From Pyxicephalus adspersus (taxonomy: Eukaryota > Chordata > Amphibia > Anura > Pyxicephalidae), in assembly GCF_032062135.1 (NCBI RefSeq), contig NC_092863.1:20712460-20776459 (forward strand): a stretch of 64,000 nt of DNA, given 5' to 3'. Below, piece after piece: positions 43,800-56,326 of this stretch. The stretch's first letter is position 1, and the number at the start of each line of letters is the position of its first letter. The notes beneath the pieces were generated by a model that was given only the letters and a program-made list of their open reading frames with translations, had not been told where the DNA came from and did not search any database. The translations under genes were made by a program, and so were the position numbers.

Positions 43800-46700
43800 G
43801 ATTAGCTTGTTACTTAATGTCAAGGGATTAAACACCCCTGAGAAATGCACTGCTCTCTGCCCTGAAATTGTGCAGGTTGCATTTTTGCAAGACACAGCTT
43901 TTAAAAAAATCAAACTCCCTAAATTTTAGAACTGTAGGTTCCCCATGGCTTACCATGTTTACCAAGTTGTTTAGCAGATTCCTGATCTAAAGGTGTTAGC
44001 ATAATATTAGCGAATTCTATGATTTCAACCTTTAAAGACATGTCTTGTGACACTGTAGGTTGTATGCTCTTTGTTAAGGGTTTACTGGAGAACCAAATGG
44101 TTACCCTGGCTGCAGTGTATGCTCCCAATACAGTCCAGGCCCCATTCATGTCCAGGACACTGACGCGCCTGAATGATTTTCGGAAGGGTCTTGACATTTT
44201 TGAAGGTGACAATTTTGTGGCAGATCTGGGGCTCAATGTCACCTTCTCTTTTTTGAAGAGGGTGGGGTCAGGGAATAGATGAATCAAGCGTTGCTTTATG
44301 CAACACCAATTGGTAGACAAATGGAGGATACTTCACCCTCAGACAAGGATTAGTTTTTTTTTTCCAAACTGCATCACATTTATTCTCACATTGATAACTT
44401 CTGGCTGTGTCATACAGGTAGTGGAGTGCTCTACTGGCAACATTGCTATATCTGATCATGCCCTAGTGTTTCTACATATAACTCTAAAGTATGCCTCTCT
44501 AAAAAGTGTACCTGGAGACTAGTTCCTCCTTTAGAAGGGCACGGTGACCCAGGCTGAAATATCTGCTGAATTGACTGCATCTTTTTCCACGAATGTGACC
44601 CAGGATGTTAGCCCTATGATGGTGTGGGAATCCCATAAGGCAGTGATTGGGGGTCTGCTGATCAAATACAGTTCAAGACTTAGGAAGGCAGCACAGCTTG
44701 AGATATTGTCCTTGGTAAAATGTGTTCAGGAATTAGAGCTTAGCCATAAAAGGACCCTAGATACTGTGGTGGCTAGGAACTAGCACTGTTGAGAGTCCAA
44801 TTCGCCTCACGTTATCTCGGGAAGGCAAAAGCCACCCTCTCCAAGTGCCGGTGAACATTTTCTGAATATGGTAATAAAAGCCGTAGAATCTTGGCCAATT
44901 TATTGAAGGTCCAGAGGGTATGCTTTTTATTCTTTTCTGTTGATCAGAAGGGCCAAAAAGTTTGCCTGGTCCATGACATTACGGCTGATTTTAGAGGTTA
45001 CTCCCATTCTTTTTTTTCTATAACCTGGGCCCAGCACGTTCTCTGGGTAACACCGATCACGATCAAATTTCTCTGATTAACCAATACTTGGTAAGGCCAG
45101 GTATGCCACAACTCTCTTCCGAAGAAAGGGAACTTTTGAAGGCCCAGATCACTGATATAGAGTTCCAGAAGGCAATTAAATCTTCTCCGAATGCGAAAAT
45201 GCCTGGCCCAGATTGATTAACCCTGCTGTATTACAAAATGTTTCAGAATGTTGACCTTTATTTTTTGAAGGCCTTTAACTGGCTCACCTCTGGTTGAGGC
45301 TTCTCAGCCGAATCTCCAAATACCCTTAAAACTGTGACCCCCTAAAGAGGGTAAGAACCCCTCAGCATGTGCGCGTTACAGGCTTATTTCATTACTTGAT
45401 CAAAACATCACATTTTTTACCTAAATTCTTGATACCTGACTACAACCTTTGTTGTATAAGGTAATCCACCTGGATCAGGTAGAATTTGTCCCTGCTAGGG
45501 ACGCGAGGGACAACACAACCACGGTATTAAATTGGATTTTTGCTATGCAAACAATTGGAACACCTGCCTTTTTCCCATCCACTGATGCAGAAAAGGCATT
45601 TGATGGGGTAGATTGGTAGTTTATGTCCAAACCCTGTCCAATATAGGGCTTGGGGACCATATGCTATCGTGCATCAATGCCATCTATTCCCGGCCTCTGT
45701 GTGGGTAAATGGATACGTGTAAGAACCTTTCTCTATTACAAAATGGAACAAGACAGGGATGCCCCTTGTCCCCCCTAATTTTTATCCTCCACACAGAGCA
45801 GAAAGTTGCTGCATATGCAGGCGATTTACTGTTTAATCAGATGGTTGGATATAATAATTATTCTGTGCTGCCTTAAATGTGACGTTACCATTTGGCCAGC
45901 AACACCATCTAGCACGTAAGCTCCTTTTTAAATGGTCTACTGAAGCCATTGAATATTTAGATTGCTTCAACATTTTGTCATGCTATTGCTAAAAATATCA
46001 GGAGACATGGAGAAATGGTTGTCCCATAGGTTTTTCTGGTTTGGTCGTATTCCCACTCGCATCCCAGGGTCCTTCTTTAAACAGCACCATACCTGAATTT
46101 TTTTGGTTTATATGGAGTCAGCATAGCCCACTGCTGTGTACACACTTGTTCTGGCATAAGATAGCAAAGGGGGTTGGGGGTACCCAAAGTCACTCTTTAT
46201 CATGAGGCATCACATCTGGTGCGGGATTTGGACTGGTGCAATCATGTAGTATCAAATAAAGGTTTACAGTAGAGCAAACTTTTTGAAAAAACTCACCTAC
46301 AGGCCCTACCCTGGACCCCCTATTCCCCTACACTGATTTAAAAAAAAACAGTGAGGTCACCAGGAATATATGTGGTAAATATTTCCAGCAACATAATATC
46401 TCACCCTCACTGAGCCCATCGACCCCTCTTCTGGGGAATCCTGTTTTCATCCCGGGTCTTGAAGTTGGGGGGTTTCGGAAACTATAGGAGGAAGGTTTGG
46501 ATAAGGCACAGGGATAGAGAAAAGGCTACAGAGTGTCATTTTGTAACATTTTTTGGTTTGTGGTGCCGCAAGATTTTTTCAATGTAATGTAAATGTGCCG
46601 TGGCTCAAAAAAGGTTGAAAAACACTGCACTAGAACACTTACCAGCTTTAAAATTGATGTGTTTATGCAGAGGTGATACATGTAATGGATTGTCTTCTAC

Positions 46701-47330
46701 ATATTCACCTATTATTACCTCTCTGGAGGAATATGTCCAAATTTTTCTCAGATTCTGGAAGCAGGACCTGGGTCAATCATATACAGCTACACAGAGGGAA
46801 TATACTGTATCCTGCTGTTCATAAGGCCTCGATTGATAAAGGATATCAGGAATTGGGGTATAAGATACTCTCCAGGTGGTACAGGACACCTGATAAACTA
46901 GAATGTTTCTTTCCTTTGGTGTCTGGGCTGTGTTGGAGGTGTGGTGCTCCTGCCCTGTGCTACTGGACTTTTGGTCAAAGGTCAGCGATAACTGTTAGAA
47001 ATTATTGGTACATTCTATCCCAGATGACCCAGCCTTTTTCTTAATACGTCCTGACGACTGGCCCCTCATAAGCTATGTTAATTCTGTGGTGAAACTCACT
47101 AACAGCTGCAAAAGCAAGTATTTCGATGGTATGGAAAAGCCTGTCTCTACTGACTGCAGAAATGTGGCTACGAACAGTTAATGATATAATGCTGAAGGAG
47201 GATCTGACCACTGTTGTTCATGGTAGGACAGAAAAATTCCTTAAGATATGGTCCTTATGGATGGGTTTCCAAGACTCTCCTGAATTCATGAGTCTCATAG
47301 ATATACCAGAAAGTCCAGGTTCCACATGAT
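43800..47330 (+). pseudogene. L1-like ORF2, degenerate
   Basis: Endonuclease traces are LNVKGLNTPEKC and VAFLQDTAF (43815-43905), VTLAAVYAPN (44100-44130) and a decayed GD.N region. The linker resembles L1 at 44544-44780 (HKAVIGGLLI, SRLRKAAQLEI). RT shows FQKAIKSSPNAKMPGPD (45160-45215), STDAEKAFDGVDW (45580-45615) and N.TRQGCPLSPLIFILHTEQKVAAYAGDLLF (45745-45830, with the catalytic Asp-Asp changed). The C-terminus has CWRCGAPAL (46930-46955). Inactivation is extensive. Confidence 0.75.
46540..46628. mobile_element. hAT terminal fragment
   Basis: The phrase 'gtgccgtggctcaaaaaaggttgaaaaacactg' read in reverse starts CAGTGTTTTTCAACC, a common hAT terminus. The other end is not evident, so this is a fragment inside the L1 ORF2. 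Confidence 0.55.
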
Positions 47331-47874
47331 TTGGGGGTTTATTGTTTATGGTTATCATTAATGTTATATTAATATACCATCTTATCAGCAGATTTTACAA
47401 TATTCTATGAATGTAACTTCATGTTTCCTGTTAACTGGCACATTTATTTGTCATGAAAAACTTTTTCACTACGTATTGTTAGTTATGTGTTAAAAAAAGT
47501 GATAAATGTAAAAAAAAATAAAATGTTGAAAAAAGAAAAGATTCCTCTTTGGGGGTGCCTGACTCCAAATGGGTTTTATTTCAGTGAGCCTGAACTCTAA
47601 ATTTCATGCCACACATGGAAGCAGGGCCAGAATAAGATGTTAGACCCTCCAAAATCCTATTTGAGGGAAAAATCTATTTCTTTATGTATAGCATGTTTGA
47701 ATAGGCCCATATCCTCTAATGAAAGATCTGTAGATTTTCAGACTTGAGAAAAGCAGCAAAGAGCAAAGGTAAGAACCTTGGAAAAAAATACCTTCTTTTC
47801 TACGAAAGACTATACCTTTTTTATGGTGATAGAGAAAACAAGGTAGATCAGAAACACCTTACCCTTGAAGTGGA

Positions 47875-48295
47875 ACTAAACTAAAATTAAAAAAAAAACA
47901 CTTACCTTTAATCCTGCAGATCCCTTGATGGCGCTGTTCCTTCCAACTCTCCTGTCCTGCATCATCTTGGAATTCTTCTTTGTCCCAGCATGGAGCAAGT
48001 GGCCATATCCTCTGTTCTATTCCGTCGTTTTCTTGTCATCTTCACTGCGCAAGCGTGAGATCGGCACCTCTTTCCCCTTGGTGGAAAAAATGCCCCGAGA
48101 TCGGGCATGTGCAGAAGGAGCAGCCAGAGACTCCCGGGATGCATACCATAGGTATCCAAGGAGGCTCTTCTCTCCCATTAAGTCTTGGTCGCTGCAGGGT
48201 GTTGCACTTAAAAAAAAACAACATTTTTACTTCATTTATAAGGGTTGTTTAACCTTCTATGTAAAGTAAAAATGTTGAGTTTAGGTACGCTTTAA
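47875..48295 (-). mobile_element. MITE family A, copy 2
   Basis: It runs from TTGAAGTGGAACTAAACT (47875) to 'gagtttaggtacgctttaa' (48295), the reverse orientation of copy 1. The interior shares 'cgtgagatcggcacc', 'cgagatcgggcatgtgcagaagg' and 'cccgggatgcatacc' with copies 1 and 3. It is non-coding; open frames across it on both strands are artefacts of this repeat. Confidence 0.75.
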
Positions 48296-48979
48296 CCTCT
48301 TGGTATATATAATAGTCTTATGCTCCTTTTAGAATTTAGAACTACCAAAACTGTCTAATGAATCAGAGGCTTTCTCCTCATTCCCTTATCACCACAGCAG
48401 AATGAGGGGAAGACTGGTGGCACAGAAAAAGGTTGCCTATAGGGCCTGAGGTCAGAAAACAAGCACTTAAAAGATTGAAAGGTGAAAGCTAATTCTACTT
48501 TAACACTAGAGATTACCTTATTACATGTAGCCATCAACACTTAACTAAATCCTAAATACACATCTGACGTATTGAATTACTCCAAGAATTGGCTAACCTA
48601 GCATTGAAAAAGGCACATTTATTTTTATTCACATGAGCAATCACACTTTTGTCTGCAGCTTAAGCCTGCAAACAGCACAACACTTTAGCAGACCCAGCCC
48701 GACCTCAGTCAAAACATTCAACCTCAGAAAAAGAAATGCTTTCAGTAGAGAAAGCAGTTGTGCCATTAAAGCAAAGGAACAGGTAAATACCACAACCACT
48801 GTACTCCCTCCTAAAAGGAAACCAAAGCCCTTCAGTGATCAAAGAGGGAAACATAACTAAGTATATCATAAAGTAATAGGCCCTGTACCTAGTAGATACA
48901 GGTGCCACTACTTACACCTCACCTCTTACATATTCTGCCATGTTCATCCTTCAGGAATGTGACTCCTGCACATATACGT

Positions 48980-50160
48980 CTAAGAGGTAGGTTCCTCGCA
49001 ATCCCAAAAAGGATGAATTAGTGTTCCCAGAGTGGAGTGACATCTCCAGCAGATAGGATCAGACTGGGGAAAAATCCTCGCCAATTTTGCAGGTTTTCTG
49101 TACCACTTCGTCAGTAACTTGTAATTTGTTTCCTGGTTCTGGTTACAAATAGAGGCCTTGTGGCTGAAGTGCAGCATGTGTTCTATGTGAGCTTGGAACT
49201 CCATATTTAAATCCTTTTCCCAATTCACCACAAAATATAGTTTGGTAGACATTTGCGCCATTATAAGAGTTTGGTAAGCAAAGGATAGTGTGCCTCTTAT
49301 TGGTTTTGCTTCTTTACATATAGTCTCTAAGGGCAGTAAGGGCCTGTCAAACCGACTGTGACAGAGAGCGAAGGAAATACGTTATTGTATTGTACGCCAG
49401 TTGCCAAGCATGGGGGGTTTCTCACTTATCTGTAAGTCATGAATTGATTTTCAGTGCCCATTGCTGTAAAATTGATATGCCCTAGAAATTTCCTGCTTTA
49501 AAAATCGTATCATTTACTCCTGCAAGGAAATTCAGGTGTGTAAGGATGGGTGATAGTGGTGAGGGGTATGTTGAGGTATTGACAGTTGGGGGAGCCCAGG
49601 CGAGCATTTCTTTAGAAGTCCCAGTAGTGAAGTCCTCTACTCGGACCCATATTTTGACATGCTTATTAATGCACCAGTCTATAAGCCTGGACAGGTGAAC
49701 TGCCTGTTGGTACAATAGTGGGTCCGGGAAGGCTAAGCCCCTCCGTTCGACCAAGGTAAACGTAGCATCTGAAAACTCAGTCTCAATGTGTCATGTGCCA
49801 GAGAAATTTAAAAAATTCTGTTTTAAAACGGGCCATCATTTGCATGGGTACATGTATCGGCAAAGCCTGCAAGAGATACAGGAGTCTAGGCATCACGTTC
49901 ATCTTCAGAGTGTTACATCTGCAGAACCGGGTACAGGCCTATTGTCAATATTTTTGGAGATCTTTCCTTATATTGTTAAGGAGTGGGAGAAAGTTTTATT
50001 CCATGGTTTGCAATAATTTGGCTGGGATCTGGGTATCGAGGTTCTTGAGAAACATTTTGGACCATCTAAAAGAGAAATTTGGTTGCAAATTGGTAAATGT
50101 TGTATCTGGGAAGGAAACGTTCAGTGCTTCAGATTTTTGTGGGTAATTTTGTATGATGAA
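48980..50160 (-). pseudogene. L1-like ORF2 3' part, minus strand
   Basis: From the right, 50146-49790 matches the RT thumb/linker region only loosely, in broken frames. Then 49754-49482 gives VERRGLAFPDPLLYQQAVHLSRLIDW, equivalent to the GGLGLPDL..Y..A motif. Then 49261-48980 gives LLTKWYRKPAKLARIFP and CWRCHSTLGTLIHPFWDC, the C-terminal Cys motif. The order is correct for a minus-strand L1 ORF2 truncated at its 5' end. Confidence 0.8.
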
Positions 50161-51159
50161 CCACCTTTCAGCTGCAGTGGGGTCAAGAAAAATGCAGCTT
50201 GGGCATGCTGTTGCCTATGCTACTAGGCATAAATTCTAAAGGACATACTACCAGCCTAATGCAGAGATGTCAGAGCAGCTAGGAGAAGCTCCAACCCAAT
50301 AGGGCAAGTGTCAGGGTGGTCTGGCGTCAACTGAGCAACCATGCACACTGGTGGGGCGTTCCGGGGACAGTATAATAAGAACCCATTGTCAGCCTTTGGG
50401 GCTTACAGGGTAAGCATTTTCCAGGCATCCAAAAGAAACACTTAGAAACATGATTTCCAGAGTAATGTTCCCCACCTGAGGAAGAAACACAATAACTGAA
50501 GATGCAAGGGAAGAGTGTCTCCTTTTCAAAGGATTATTAAGCATGAACTGTTAACTTTCACCACAGTTACAAGTCTTGCCTTCAAGTCCAGGTTCCAGGT
50601 TGTTTGTTATAAAGTCCATTTATTATTTAGTTGCTGGGGTCTCTGCATGACTAAATTAATCAGTGACATTGTTTTGTGTGAGAGTTCCTTCTGATAGGTC
50701 GACCTAGGTTTTTGTTGATCATTACACATGAATGATTGATTTTGCAATCCAGTAATAGCAAGTTGCATAAGGGTAAATGTGGGTAAAGTGTTCAGCAGGT
50801 TATGATGCTCTGTGGACACACCTAGAATGCTCCTATTCAGCCTCAATATATATTTTGCAGGTAGGGTGTTATGAACTACCAACCAGCAGAATATTAGTCA
50901 ATACTACTATACTAGTATTAGTCAATATAAACTAGGGATGTCTGGAAATTTTGGTTTTCCCAGAAAAGACTAAAGTGTTTTTTGGGCTCCCCTGAGGCCT
51001 AGCAGAACAGTTCTTGGTTTCACAAAGATGAATATTATGATGGCCTGACTATTATGTTAAAATCCATTGCTTTGTATCTAGCTTTGAAATAGAAATATGA
51101 AAGATCTAATAGTATATGTTATATAGTATATAACATATAATATTGTATATATATATTTA
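50161..51159. other. No gene recognised; possible LTR-like piece
   Basis: The segment 50250-50440 is GC-richer with a TATA-like 'cagtataataagaaccc' and could be a decayed LTR, but no boundaries can be fixed. The rest is AT-rich and ends in a TA-rich run (51110-51160) next to the mariner terminus. Confidence 0.35.
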
Positions 51160-52240
51160 TACAGGGTTTCCCAAAAGCCACTATACACTTTTAATTCATT
51201 AAAACTCAGTTTATTCGTATTTTTAGCATCAACAAAGGAGTCGTAGCAGTTTTACTTGCTACGCTTGCCATCATATTCAAACGCCTAGTTTTATACATCC
51301 ACATAGGCGCCTCCATTTTTGACAACTTTCAGCTACCTTGGGGCACAGGCCTCTCTGGCGTTTTGCAGCATCTCTTTTCCAACCTCTTTTGATATAGCCT
51401 CACAAAAAAAAAAGTCACAAGGTGTAAAGTCAGGGGAGCGCGGAGCCCATTGGAGGGGACCCCTTCAACCGATCCATCGGTGAGAAAAACTTGATGTTCA
51501 GGAAATCTCTGACTAACCTGGCAAAGTGAGGAGGGGCTCCATCTTGTTAAGAAAAGACATAAGCAAGGTCATTCCTCGCCTGAAGTTGTGGCATAGCAAA
51601 CTTCTGCAGCATCTTCAGGTAATTTTCCCCTGTAACCTTGGTCGTGTTACCAGATTGGAAAGAAAAATGGTCATGTCAGCCCAGTGCTAGACATTGCACA
51701 CCAAACCACCAGCTTCGGAGAGTCTTTTCCATGCTCGAAAATTTCTGCTGGGTTTGATTTTCCCCAAATTTGATAGTTGTATCGTTAGGAGTGGTTCACT
51801 CATTTCCATTCGAGCTTCATAATCTGACACTTAAAGTTTTTGAACAACCGAAAGTTGGTACGGGTAGAGCTTTATCACTCTCCAAAGAATCCACGGAATC
51901 AAGCTTTTGTTGATGCTGAGTTCTAGTGCAGACCTCTGATGGACTTTCCCTGGCTTTGCTCGTACGCCTGCTCCAGGAGTTCAGTGTTTAAATCAGCGGT
52001 GGTAGTAGGAGGCCTTCCGCTGCGTGGTTTGTCAAGAACAGATCCTGTTTTGAGAAACTTGCCATTGATAGCGTAAATTGTGTTACGCGTTGGAGAAGTG
52101 TGACAGCCATAAAGCTTCTCAAACTTGCACTGAACTGCAGTTGGGGACTGAAAAAATTCTTGCCAAGCATCAATTTTGCAACACTGCTCAAATGTCAGTT
52201 GGCGAGCCATAGTTAAGGGAATGATACGCTTACAAAAATT
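51160..52240 (-). pseudogene. mariner-like transposon, ~DD41D, broken transposase
   Basis: The left end reads 'tacagggtttcccaaaagccactatacac', a Tc1/mariner-type terminus of the GGGTGTCCCAAAAG class. On the minus strand the transposase starts at 52210: MARQLTFEQCCKIDAW, then KFEKLYGCHTSPTRNTIYAI and SVLDKPRSGRPPTT (helix-turn-helix and linker with GRPP). Downstream are QDGAPPHFARLVRDFLN (about 51500-51550) and, after a frameshift, WAPRSPDFTPCDFF (about 51415-51455). About 41 residues separate the Asp of QDGAPPH from the Asp of PCDFF, a spacing reported for the rosa-like DD41D group. The right terminus is missing. Confidence 0.8.
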
Positions 52241-52315
52241 GCAGTGACATGATTATGGAGAGCGCTGCGTAATATGTCGAAGGTATATAAATACTGTGTA
52301 ATAATTATAATAGTG
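52240..52315 (+). mobile_element. SINE 3' tail fragment
   Basis: The phrase 'agtgacatgattatggagagcgctgcgtaatatgtcgaaggtatataaatactgtgtaataa' matches the 3' end of the SINE at 57820-58155. Only the tail remains, directly abutting the mariner element. Confidence 0.7.
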
Positions 52316-54100
52316 ATAAGACAAATAATAAGTTTCTAGAACATGGCTAGAACACATCTCAGAGGTCAGTCAGAGGCCATATACATACTTTTTTCTGCCA
52401 GATACAGAGTTTTAGGACACCTGGCCGTCCCCATTTTTATAACACAAATGGTAAAGTAGCTCATCTGGTGTGTTTATTATACTGAGTCCAGTCTCTCAAC
52501 TGATGGGTGAAGGAAAATTTCTAACAGTGGGGAATAATTTATTTTACTGTTCATTGCTGTTTAAAAAGAGACCTTAAAGAGAAAATGTTTGTGCATCTTT
52601 AGGGGGATTTTGACATTGGCACCGTAACCAATGTCACAATGACTGATAATTTCTTTTTGTGATTTGTTGTCAAACCCACTTTGTGCCAATATTGCAAAAT
52701 ATTAAAACAAAATTAAGGACATATCCATTGACACTCATCCTATGTTTCTTAAATATTGAACAATATTGAACAAGCAACATGGGCAGAATGAAAGGTAGGG
52801 GAAGGTACGGACAGTGGTGTTTGGCAGTAATGGTAGTAGATGAAGGAGAATGGTTCCTAAAAAGCAAAAGTGTGGTAGCAAATCAGCATAAAAATCATAA
52901 ACGGAGATAGGCCAGAGATCCTGGTGGGCAATGAATGAAATCAGGAATGGGCTGGAGTCCTGACTAGGTAGACAACATACTAGATCAATGGGTCACAGGA
53001 ACTGAAAGCCTTAGCTAGGAAAACCTATAGTGCAAGACACAGGGTATAGCACTGCTTACTGTAAAATATGAAGTCTGATAAAGATACACTGAGACTGGCT
53101 GTATATGAGGTATGTTGGCCAGCAGATAAAATCTGCTGACTATGCTTTACAGTGTAGAACACAGAAATGGCTTGGCCGTCATAATCAATGAGTATGTCTT
53201 CACCAGCCTGGATATCTTCAGCCTCAGAAGTGAAGACCCAGGATGCCAAAGATGGACATGTGGCTGAAGCATTTATCAAATTGAACCAGGTTTGGATTTT
53301 TAAATAAACTTAGCTCATTGTAAAATATTATTATATAAAATATTATTATCATTATGAACAGCTCATTAATGGATTGAACAGTATAGCTGCAGCACACTAA
53401 CAATTAATATATTGTAATATAATATACTGCTATAAAAAATCCTGTTTATTAATATTATTATTAATAATAATAATAATAATAATAACAATATGGGGATACT
53501 GAGAGGTGGGCAAGGCAGTGCTGGGCAGTATACACATATATATATATAGGCTATGTTGATACAGGCAAAAATTTGCAGTGTGGTTACCGCTTCCTTATGC
53601 CTGTGAACCTATGACTGGGGGAAGACACTACAATTAACTTCTCAATGCATCAGCAGGGACCAAAGAGGAGAGAGAGGAGATAAAATAGGGAAAAATGCCT
53701 CCCAAATGCCTAGAAACACCCATGTTAGTAGGGACATTTGGAGCGTTTTTGAGCTTGTTGGGGTGTTTAGAAGGCATTTGGAAGAGTTTTAATACTAAAT
53801 GCTCCAGTATGCGTTTTCTTTACAGCACATCAAAAAAATGCTCTGGTGCAGAATGGCCCATTGGAATGAACGAGAATTCCAAACATGGGCATTTAAACGC
53901 TCAGGTTAACCGCTGAGGAAACAATCTGTGTAGAATAAGCTTGTGGTGGTGCAAATAACCAGTAGCTATATGTGGGAATGCTTGATCCCAAAATTTGCCC
54001 CCAAACCAGAAATACATCATCTCTTATGCAGTCATGCTGAAGCTCCTGAGAGGACATCAATGCAGGGATAAAGGATAAGGTAGGTAAGGTTACTGAGAAG
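52316..54100. other. No gene recognised
   Basis: AT-rich, with a (TAA)n microsatellite listed separately. The GC-richer part 53560-53930 has 'gagcgtttttgagc' and 'cccattggaatgaacg' phrases seen in amphibian MITE-like repeats, but termini were not found. Confidence 0.4.
53449..53486. repeat. (TAA)n microsatellite
   Basis: About a dozen near-perfect TAA/ATT units. Confidence 0.9.
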
Positions 54101-54104
54101 GGGT

Positions 54105-54325
54105 TCTACATTGAGGAGGTCCATCACTGGTGGGTGGGGGTCACTGCTGGGGGGGTGCACTGAGAATTACTTCATTAGGGGGTCTGCATTAAGGTGACTG
54201 TCAACAAGAGAGGCCTGCACTAAGGGGTGGTAGATCTGACACTGATGGGGTCTGTCACTGATTGAGGGGTGTGTGTGTCACTGAAGGGGGCGGTATTTAA
54301 GGGGTCTGTCATTGAGGGGTTCTGA
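54105..54325 (+). repeat. Degenerate GGGGTCTGTCACTGA-type minisatellite
   Basis: Recurring phrases such as 'ggtccatcactg', 'gggggtcactgctg', 'ggggtctgtcactga', 'gtgtcactgaaggggg' and 'ggggtctgtcattga' occur every 15-35 bp. The block is G-rich on the + strand with no coding sense. Confidence 0.7.
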
Positions 54326-54435
54326 GCTGTTCTGTGAGTTGATGGGGTGCAGAGGGGAATGGGGGCTAAGGTTTAAATCCCACACCTGGCCTATAGGTCT
54401 GTAACTGCACCTCTGATAAAAAAAAATGATACACT

Positions 54436-54555
54436 GTGCAGGTATAAACAAGAGCTCTACCATTAATGGGAAACATGTATTATGCTCAGTGACACCTTCT
54501 ACACCATTCATTTGAGGTAAATGTATGAGGCACTCAGTGTGCAGGTATAAACAAG
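54436..54555 (+). repeat. 17-bp direct repeat, 103 bp apart
   Basis: GTGCAGGTATAAACAAG occurs at 54436-54452 and 54539-54555 exactly. Surrounding sequence is partly similar ('cactgtgcagg'/'cagtgtgcagg'). Confidence 0.85.
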
Positions 54556-54559
54556 CAAA

Positions 54560-55217
54560 CCCCACAACCACCCCTCTCTGAATGGATGTGGCTTGTGCTA
54601 GATTAAAATGCCTGAAGCACCTCCCCGCGCTGCATGAGCCCCTATATCTGCATTCCTTGGACGCTCCCTCTGACAGGAGATGCTGAGCTCTCTGCCTGTA
54701 GTATGGTCTTATTAGCAAGCATCGCCCTAGCTCAGTGCACGTAGGACTCCTAGCAAGGTGCAGGGAGACAGGTGGAGTCCGGTCTCCACAGTAACCAAAT
54801 CCTTATAAGGCAAAAGACCAAGCGACTCACATTGCAAAGGTCAGGATTGTGCCAGGCGGTATGCTGAGGCTGGACAGACCACTAAGAGTGAGTGCAAGAC
54901 TGGCAGCAGGCAGGAAGGTGAACATTGCGCCCTTTATCACTCTCCCTGATCATCACCATGTATCCGACAGGGATTTAAAACCAATAGTCGGCATTTGCAC
55001 GGATTTGTCGCTTGTGATGGATTAGCAGTCAATGCAGGAATCTTGTGTGACAGCTACAGGAGTAGGTAAGGTGGGGGTGGGGGCTGACATTTTACATCCA
55101 ACCTCTTGTGATGATCGCATTGGGCTGGTGACTTAAAGCAAGCCTTATTCCCCAGTCTCTGCAACATGTTTCTCTTTTTTATTCTTTGCTAGGGTGCTGA
55201 GCAACAGCCACAGACAG
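54560..55217 (+). other. Candidate first exon / promoter region (low-repeat, GC-richer)
   Basis: The interval has no transposon signature and a higher GC content than its flanks. It holds an exact CArG box (54801-54810). A possible exon ends ACAGGAGTAG at 55065 before GTAAGG. About 125 bp later a pyrimidine-rich tract (tttctcttttttattctttgctag) precedes a 25-nt segment (55193-55217) ending CAGACAG before GTATGA. The pattern suggests a spliced 5' UTR on the + strand, possibly an alternative srcin1 start or another transcript. No long open frame supports it, so it is a hypothesis. Confidence 0.3.
54801..54810. promoter_or_regulatory. CArG box (SRF-type site)
   Basis: CCTTATAAGG fits CC(A/T)6GG exactly and is a perfect palindrome. 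Its value depends on a nearby start site, which is only suspected here. Confidence 0.4.
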
Positions 55218-56326
55218 GTATGACTAGGAATAGAGGCTGCATTGTCTGCAGAGCAGCTACTTGATAGCTCTGTTTACACTGTATATCCTTTGCCAAGTCT
55301 CTAGTATTTTTCTATTGCCTTCCTAGTAAAGTCAGCTGCTATTTGTTCTTCTGTCATTGCATGTATTTCATGGAACCTTCTGCCCATCGATGCAAAACCA
55401 TTTTCACCCTGTGCATTACCATAGGATATATGTTTCATGATGTACAAACATGCATTCATTGATTACATTACAATGAAAAAAATAACCCGGTAAATATTTA
55501 CTAATATTAAAGCTGACATTCACGCTTTGTATTTCCCCTGTTGACAACCTTGCGGTACCTACTTTAGGTTTCTACAGTTTTCTGCCCTTTATTCAAGATG
55601 ACAGAGTATGGTTAAGGGGGCAGTTGTCTAGACTTGTAAATTTGTTTTGTATATAAGGCGACATTCCCACTTTAAAATGTTTATCAGATTTGTATTTTGT
55701 TTTTTTGGTATATGTATATACTGTAGAAACAGCGCTATATTATTAACAAATGTTTACATTTTTTATCCTACAATTTTGTTTCCTGTATTTTAACACATTT
55801 TTTACATAATACTATATACATCAATCCTAAAGGGCTGCTAGGAATGTATTTAGGACTGATGATAAAAACATATACTAAACACAGAAAGAGCATACAAACT
55901 TCATGCAGGTTAATTTTCTAAGAATTTTATGTCGATCACATAGCAAAGTGAATTATCACCTTGCAAGGGGTATTTTACATAGCTTAGTAAATGAGATGAA
56001 GCTGTTCTAATTGCTGACATTCTATCATGTGCATGCAAAAAACTGCATGAGTGTTTGGGGGTTCTTTGCAAAGTTAACTATCATCACTTAAGTGAATTAT
56101 CCCTTGTAAGATAATTCAAATCATAGATAAACAGCCTAAATTTCTCATATGTAAATAACACCCAGTGTGTCAGCAGGCATTCAAACCCAGGACCTATTTC
56201 TTCTAGGCAAAATGTTTAACAAAGTATCAACTCTGCTTTATCTTATTCTATTTAACACCAACATTATATGAAAAGAAGTAAAATGTGTTCACATTTTAAA
56301 ATCATTTATCATGTACACAGTAATAA
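55218..56326. other. No gene recognised
   Basis: AT-rich sequence following the candidate exon pair. No clear repeats or domains were seen. Confidence 0.45.

Larger units (their letters stand above)
41965..47540 (+). mobile_element. L1-like LINE, near full length, highly degenerate
   Basis: A 5' UTR-like region (about 41965-42300, with 'aatccaagatggtgccagg' at 42304) precedes ORF1 remnants (to about 42870). ORF2 follows: endonuclease from 43800, linker 44540-44780, RT 45100-45840, C-terminal Cys motif near 46920-46950, and a short A-rich 3' end with 'aaaaaaaaataaaatg' near 47510. hAT elements are inserted at 43282-43663 and about 46540-46628. It is old, with a stop or shift every few hundred bases. 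Confidence 0.8.
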
